Shown here in pieces: positions 58,106-64,000 of a DNA stretch of 64,000 bases. The notes beneath the pieces were generated by a model that saw only the letters and a list, made by a program, of their open reading frames with translations, was not told the DNA's origin and did no database searches. Origin of the DNA: Clytia hemisphaerica (taxonomy: Eukaryota; Cnidaria; Hydrozoa; Leptothecata; Clytiidae); assembly GCA_902728285.1 (NCBI GenBank), contig CACVBU010001148.1:749730-813729 (forward strand), in the 5' to 3' direction. Each line of letters begins with the position of its first letter. Within the stretch, counting starts at the first letter, position 1. Both the position numbers and the translations under genes were made by a program.

Positions 58106-61100
58106 TTAATGTTCTTGGCGCACAGCCCATTCAGTATCCTTTGGAAGTTCATTAGGTATACCTCTTCCGCTGATGAGGCCAACTTTACGTTTCACCATCT
58201 GTCTCTTTGAATTGGCAGACATGTTATCCCTGGTAAACTCATCCAACCGTTCAAAAATTGTATCACAAGACACAGATCTCCATCTCAAAGGTCGAACGCT
58301 GAAAGTGCCATCCGGCTCGTCTTCCTCTGATGACATGAAGTCCATCACCATTACTGTTGTTGCCTTCTTTTTGTGGGAATCTTTAAATGGTCCACGAGCC
58401 AAGGCTTCCTTGCGTTTGTTCAACTTCTGAATAAACAAGAAAAGTTTGATGGTGATAATTTGCTTGACATTTATCAGATTTCTATTTATATCCTTGAAAT
58501 AGAATGCAAAATCAAAAACTACTACTAGCACCAAAATCAGAGATAACAGTATGATTTCAGTTTAATGTATTAATAAATCTGTGTATGGTGTTGTTTTGGT
58601 AAATACAAACAGGAATTGTGTTTAATAGCTAAAAGTACAATAGTAAATAAGATTTGATACCCCTGGATAACCTTAAAAATGATATTGTTGATATAATTTA
58701 TTGAGTAGCATGAATCATTGAAACTTACTGAGGTCTTTCTCCTGTTCAATTTTGCTGCATTCCGATTTTCATCGTTTCTCTTGGAAGCGTAGTATTTTAC
58801 CGAATTGTAATATGTTGAGATAGCAGCTGATAGAAAAAGAAAAGACAATTCATTGTTACTTAACAAAATAAATCTAATTTCAAAATCACTTCACATCAAT
58901 GACCCAGCCGGCACGAAGATGTCTTGCTGCCGTTTTGAAAATGTCTTGTCCAAGACGCGGATATGTCTGAAAGATGGCTTCTTTAGGTCTCAAATGTCCG
59001 CTTTGAATGCGTCTTAACTAAGACGCGTATGAAGATGTCTTTAGAGCGTCTTGAAGACATCTCGCTTGACGGCGTCTTCGTTAAGACTCGTAGGAAGATG
59101 TCTTAAGAGTGTCTTGAAGACGTCTTTGAAACCGTCACTATTATCAAATTTTCTTGTCTTAGGGAAGATGCCACTGAGATCCGGTTCATATATTTTCTCA
59201 AGAATAACTCGAAAAACTTCATTTGAGAACGAGGAAAATAACTAAGGAAAAAAGCAATGTTTTGTTAAACCATTTTTAATGGTATTTTTAAATTATACAA
59301 TAATGTTCCGGACTGAGATTCTACTGCCACATCTAGCGGAAAAAGACCAGAACTTCAGCTAATTTAAAAATGAGCTTCGAAAAGTTAGCCAGATTTGTTC
59401 TTAACAAAGTATAAGCTGTTTTCCAACCTCTAGAAAAACCCTTTACAATATTCAGCTGGCTATCCCAGATATAATAGCAAGAACATTCCAGTAGACAAAG
59501 TGAAAATTAGTCAAAGAAGTGGAAACAGTGGTATTACTTGATGAAGAGTTATTTAAGTATAAATTAATCTCTATTTACAAATGAAATCTGGAAAATAAAT
59601 ACATATCTACAATTTCATATTCACAATTTAGCAGAAAATCCTTTATGTTCACAAAAGCACTCTTGCAAAAGAAAAAGCAAAGATTTGATTAAGCCAGCAT
59701 AATAGTGTGCTATCATTCTTGCTCTGAAGGCTTAATCAATGAAGACCTCAAATACAAAGAAAATATTCAATGAAAGAGTGTCATAACATGGTCTTTCTAT
59801 AATCAGGAATCAACGAGAGCAACGTCAGAAAATTGAAAACTCATTAATTATTGGGAATTTCTGTTACTCTCTTTGGAGTCAAAGAAGTTCTTTTCAGGGT
59901 TATTCGAGCTTATTCATGAGTTACAAAAGATTCGCTGTAAAATGCCAAGATCTCCGTTGCAACTGAAGGCTGTTTTCTGAATTTTGCGAGACGAAATTTT
60001 TAAAATACTGAAAATCCTAAAAATCAATTTTTCTTTTTGCGACCGAGACCACCTTTTTGGGCTGGAGCATTCCGTAACTTGTTTTGCACCTTCTTAGCCA
60101 CATCATGATCGGTTGTTGAGGAGTATCGGGTGGTGATCACATCTGAAGAGAGAATCAGAAGAATTGTTTTAAAACTCAAGAAGGGTGAATCTAGTAGGTC
60201 CTAGCCCTAAGATCAAAATCACTAACATAGTTAATAGCATGAATGAATAGATCCTATCTTGAACAGGGGTGGAACTGCGACTAACCGAATTGAAATATGA
60301 AAAAGATGTTACTGGTTTACATTTATTCATGATATGCACCATTGCAATGTCTTCCATTCCACCTAATAGCTGATTGGTTCAAAGTGACGTATTGACTGAT
60401 TTTACGTCACTTACAACCAATGAGAGATTGGTTCCGTGATGTAATGTCAGAAGACATTGCAGTGGTGCATATCATGAATTTCATCATATCATGAATAACT
60501 TACCAGATATGGCTTTGTATGCCAAGGAATTTTTAAAGGCGAATTTGCCATTAGCACCTTCCATATTGCACAGGCTCAGGAACGATTTCGAGAAATATCT
60601 AAATGAAAGATAAAATATTGAAATGACGAGGTGAAAAATTGAATCAAAAAGCAATTTTTGACGTTCTGTTTGAATCAGGAGCAAATATTTTAGTAGAACT
60701 TCAATACTTTGAAACTTCATATTGGCTTTAAGGCAGAGGTGTAGTATTACATGGTATTGCCTTCATAAACAGTTAGTATAGGGTTATTAATGATATACTT
60801 CGCTCGCCCTCGACTCTTCTATTTTTACGATGGTATTAATTAATTTATAATAACACTGAACCAGTGTTTACATATTCAGTAAAGGATTTTTAAGACTCAC
60901 GACTTACTGAAAGACCATGGAAAATGCAGAGAAAAATTGTCTTTACCTATCCATAATTTCGATGATTGCTGAACCAAAGTCTTCGCCACCAATTCTTGAA
61001 ATGCGCGATTTCTAATAAAATAATTGTTTCATTAAGTGTCTGTCTATTGGTGAGGTCCAGCATTTACTTTAGAATTCATCCATTGTTTTAAAACCCAACT

Positions 61101-63638
61101 CTAGAGCCAGGGACACTTACAAGCGTTATGCTTATTAAACAAAAAGACGAACATTGTTCCGATTTAGATGTAAGTTTAAAGGGGCACTCCACTGAAAATT
61201 GAAATTTTAATATATTTTTCCTTTTCAGATATATGAAATACACCCCCTTCTCACAGACCCACTAGGACTCCTTCCCACCGGAAAAATTGGCCAAAATATC
61301 GTCCCGGTGGAAAATTGTTCCCATTTTTGTCCCCACTGAAAATAAACAAATAAGCCAATCCTCACTGAAAAATACTATAAAATAATATGCTATTTTTCTT
61401 ATCCCCACTGAATTATCTGACTTGAAAACAAAAGAACTGAAATCCCCAGCTATAAGAAATATAGAAATATCAATCCCTATTGAGTTTCAGCCCGTTATTT
61501 TTATCCCAACCACCTGAAAAAATCCCACCGGGTCTGTGAGAAAGGGGTGTATGAAATGAACAGTAACTAACAATTTCTAATCTTGATTTGAGGTTAAAAA
61601 GAAAAACATCCAGGTAGAGTAGCACTATCACTGCAAAAAAACTTTGTTTGAAAAAAGAGTCAGAGCATAGTATAAGATATTTTTTTAAACACGATCGTGA
61701 AAAAAGTAGAAGTAAATCCTAAAAAAAACCGTTTGCTTCGTGATCCCTGAGTGCATAAAAAACATTTCGGAAAAATTTTTCCTGCAGAGTGCCCCTTTAA
61801 TGTAAAAGCAATAATTTCTTACAAATTTGTCAAGGTATTCTTGGTCGGCAAGATTTTGCTCAAGATCAACCATTTCTTCTTGAGTTGTGACCATTGATAT
61901 TTCAAAAAGTTGCTCTTGAAGTGGAAGAGCTCCAAAACGTTCATCGACGTGATTTTTCAGCAAAACAATTGCGTCCATGATTTTTGTTTGCCTTTCATAG
62001 AGTTTGTCAAGTTTTTCTAAATGAAATGATTGGAATGGTTATTCAACTATACTGGAAAATAGCAAACAAAATAAAAATGATTCGGTCGATTTTTTCTCAA
62101 TCTTTTTCATGTACTGGGTGCTTAAAAAAAATCTACGGATGTTTGGCAGTTTTTTCAGACCTGTCAAACTAATCTGCGAGCCATACTTTGCTTGAATATA
62201 GAAGAGGGGGTCTGGTTTAAATTTTAATGTATTACTTTTTAAATTAGAACGATCGGTTTAAAAGGTGTAGCTAAAATTCAGTGTAAAAAATCACCTTTCG
62301 AAGAATACAAAATAAGATTAAAAATAGGTGATTAAATGACAATAGCTTTTGAACTGATCATCCGAATACAAGTAAAATTTAGGTTAGACTATCATCTAAA
62401 TAAAGTTCAACCCGGTGTAACTTATCTAAAAGAACTTTAGACAAACAGTCTTAAGTATTCTAATAAAACGACGAATATAGCTCTTCTCTAAATTCTGTCT
62501 AAAATTATGACATATAAACTGACCCATTATACTACTATTGTCGATGACTTGCTCGCTCATGATCTCCTCTGCGTCTCTTCTAATAAGAATAAGAGGACAA
62601 CAATAAGATAAAAACTAGATAGAAGAGAACTGTCATGCTTGATCGATATATTGAAAGACATGATTTCAAGTCTCCTTAATTCATCTCTGAATCGCCTCAG
62701 TTTAATTCAGTTAAAACGAGAATACCCTCTGAGCTACAACTTTCAGTGAAAAATATCACAATTGATTTGTTCTGGAAAATCTTACCTTGAGGACGTTCTT
62801 TTAACACTATTAAATGTTGAATTATTGTTATGGACGTGTGGCGATTTCGTTTTACCAGACGATGTGATAGTCGGGGAATTTCGTTGTGATTTATTTAGGG
62901 TATGCGGTGACTTTTGAAAATGTGGCGGTGTACTTTGTAAATTGAGCTTGCTTCGTAAACTGTTGGCCGATTTGTTTAGAAGATTGTGTGGTCTAAAAGA
63001 GCATAAAAATAAATATTTACTTAGATTGTTTGACCGAAATTTCTAAACCATTTAATTTCTCTAAAGCTAATTTGGAATGCCCTCCTCGTGCGGGAGTCTT
63101 TGAAACCAATACAAAGCTAAAACCGGCTTTATGTAAGAAATGTAAGAATATTTCATTAACTGATTGAGACGTGGACAGGTCATATAGTTAGCAAACGTTT
63201 AGACCCAATGAAAGTCAATTTGTAGATTCTTACAAGACTGGAGATTGTTCATGTCCTGAAGTATGGGCAGATTGGGTAACTAATTCTAACGATTGGTCTT
63301 GTGTCGTTTTTCCTTGCCCAATATCCAAACTGGATGTAATATGTAAAGTAAATCGTTCTGGGTTAATCCAGTAAACAACAGCATTTTATACTCCCTATCT
63401 TGAACTCTCGAAGGACTGAAAAGCTTTTTTTCATATAAAATTTTGATTTGATCATGATGCAAGGGTATTTCTCATAAATAATTTACATAGAATGGAAACT
63501 TTTTTAAGATTAACAGAAAGTCTTGGTACACCTTTTTAGAATGACACTTATAACAACAAGTAAAAATAAACTTTTTATTACCTTTCATTTCTAGCAGTAT
63601 TCCTCGATGTTGTTAATTTAAAATTTGTTTCGGTTCTA
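58106..63638 (-). CDS. DUF4806-type gene, at least eight exons, 5' end possibly outside window
   Basis: Minus-strand exons, all GT-AG: about 63638-63583, 63329-63227, 62996-62785 (Ser/Asn/Pro-rich, HNLLNKSANSLRSKLNLQ), 62016-61823 (KLDKLYERQTKIMDAIVLL ... DLEQNLADQEYLDKF), 61011-60947 (SRISRIGGEDFGSAIIEIMD), 60598-60504 (NMEGANGKFAFKNSLAYKAI), 58826-58729 and 58426-58106 (SSEEDEPDGTFSVRPLRWRS, stop). The helix with LExxLxDxEYLxxF, then IGG, then a G-x-NGK-xAF block is the DUF4806 pattern as I recall it. That domain is found in many invertebrate proteins of unknown function. Phases agree from 62016 to the stop. The 62785/62016 junction is off by one, at a T run (62012-62016). Confidence 0.7.
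58910..59140. repeat. AAGACGTCTT-rich block
   Basis: About a dozen copies of GAAGATGTCTT, AAGACGCG, GCGTCTT and GAAGACGTCTT in both orientations within 230 bases, inside an intron of the DUF4806-type gene. This looks like the subterminal array of a small element whose partner end is not visible. Confidence 0.6.
59250..60100. other. Intronic, no gene recognised
   Basis: Part of the long intron between exons at 60504 and 58826. On the minus strand, 60030-60140 reads KRGLGRKKKN-like basic codons but without a phased splice pair, so no exon is called. Confidence 0.35.
61240..61550. mobile_element. 311-bp MITE with 7-bp target duplication
   Basis: Begins ACACCCCCTTCTCACAGACC and ends with the reverse complement (one mismatch), ending GGGGTGT. 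ATGAAAT flanks both sides (61233-61239 and 61551-61557). Related termini occur at about 20150 and 20822. Confidence 0.85.
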
Positions 63639-64000
63639 AATAAAAAGATACTACGTTTTCAATTTTTTGATTGAAAAATAAAATAAAGCAGAGAAGAGGT
63701 ATAGTGGTCGAATACGGCACAGGGTTGTAAAAGTGCTAGTAACTAATCATTTTCACGTTTTTTTTTCTGTCTTGTGTTTATACTGATAACCTTTTAATTA
63801 GACAGAGTAATATAACTGTTTTTTTGCATCGTTTTGATGCTCGAATCTCAATAGAAAAAAGTAAGAAAACTTAATTATGTATATCTATTTTGTATTGATT
63901 TATGCTGACAGACAGAAAGCTGATTTTTGCTGTTTTTCTGTCTGACGTTATTTTTTCGTCTCAGTATAAATAGGGCTATTAGTCAAAAAATGATAATGTT

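Noticed and set aside
1-64000. tRNA, rRNA and other structured RNA genes
   Set aside because: No cloverleaf with A/B boxes or conserved rRNA core was recognised by eye. A covariance-model scan was not possible here.

Overview
The window is AT-rich eukaryotic DNA. Coding sequence is broken by GT-AG introns, genes lie on both strands, and mobile elements are very dense. The protein families (DIRS and Penelope-like retroelements, a RecQ-like helicase, DUF6589-, DUF7869-, DUF4806- and BEN-type proteins, a kinase with an HND loop) are those that are multi-copy in cnidarian and some other early-branching or aquatic invertebrate genomes. My best guess is a cnidarian, possibly a hydrozoan. No rRNA, tRNA, CRISPR array or prokaryotic operon structure was seen.

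Layout. 1-6.1 kb: the 3' part of a DIRS element (ORF1 end, RT/RNase H, tyrosine recombinase, terminal inverted repeat). Its recombinase gene is split by a LINE tail plus a Penelope-like element. 6.4-12.8 kb: a segment bounded by inverted ends with TAA duplications and CGTTT-rich subterminal repeats, holding one coiled-coil ORF. 14-16 kb: a three-unit tandem repeat and Penelope fragments. 16.5-23.0 kb (+): a DUF6589-type gene of about a dozen exons. It is tail-to-tail with a RecQ-like helicase gene (23.7-26.3 kb, -).

26.6-40.2 kb: a segment bounded by 34-bp perfect inverted repeats, holding a coiled-coil/C2H2/SAP gene, a protein kinase gene and an orphan ORF. 40.3-56.7 kb: an adjacent segment bounded by 44-bp inverted repeats with GGCCGCTAA-type subterminal repeats. 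It holds a four-exon DUF7869-type gene (-, transposase-like) and a BEN-domain gene (+). A very young LTR-flanked element has inserted into the BEN gene with a 5-bp target duplication; it has no reverse transcriptase but carries an intact 694-codon repeat-protein ORF on the opposite strand. 58.1-63.6 kb (-): a DUF4806-type gene whose 5' end may lie beyond the window.

Many small inverted-repeat elements (MITEs and foldbacks) fill introns and intergenic DNA, several nested in one another. Several genes are open and correctly phased except for single frame breaks, most next to mononucleotide runs. This points either to assembly homopolymer errors or to recent decay. The main candidates for something undescribed are the two adjacent TIR-bounded multigene segments and the RT-less LTR element.
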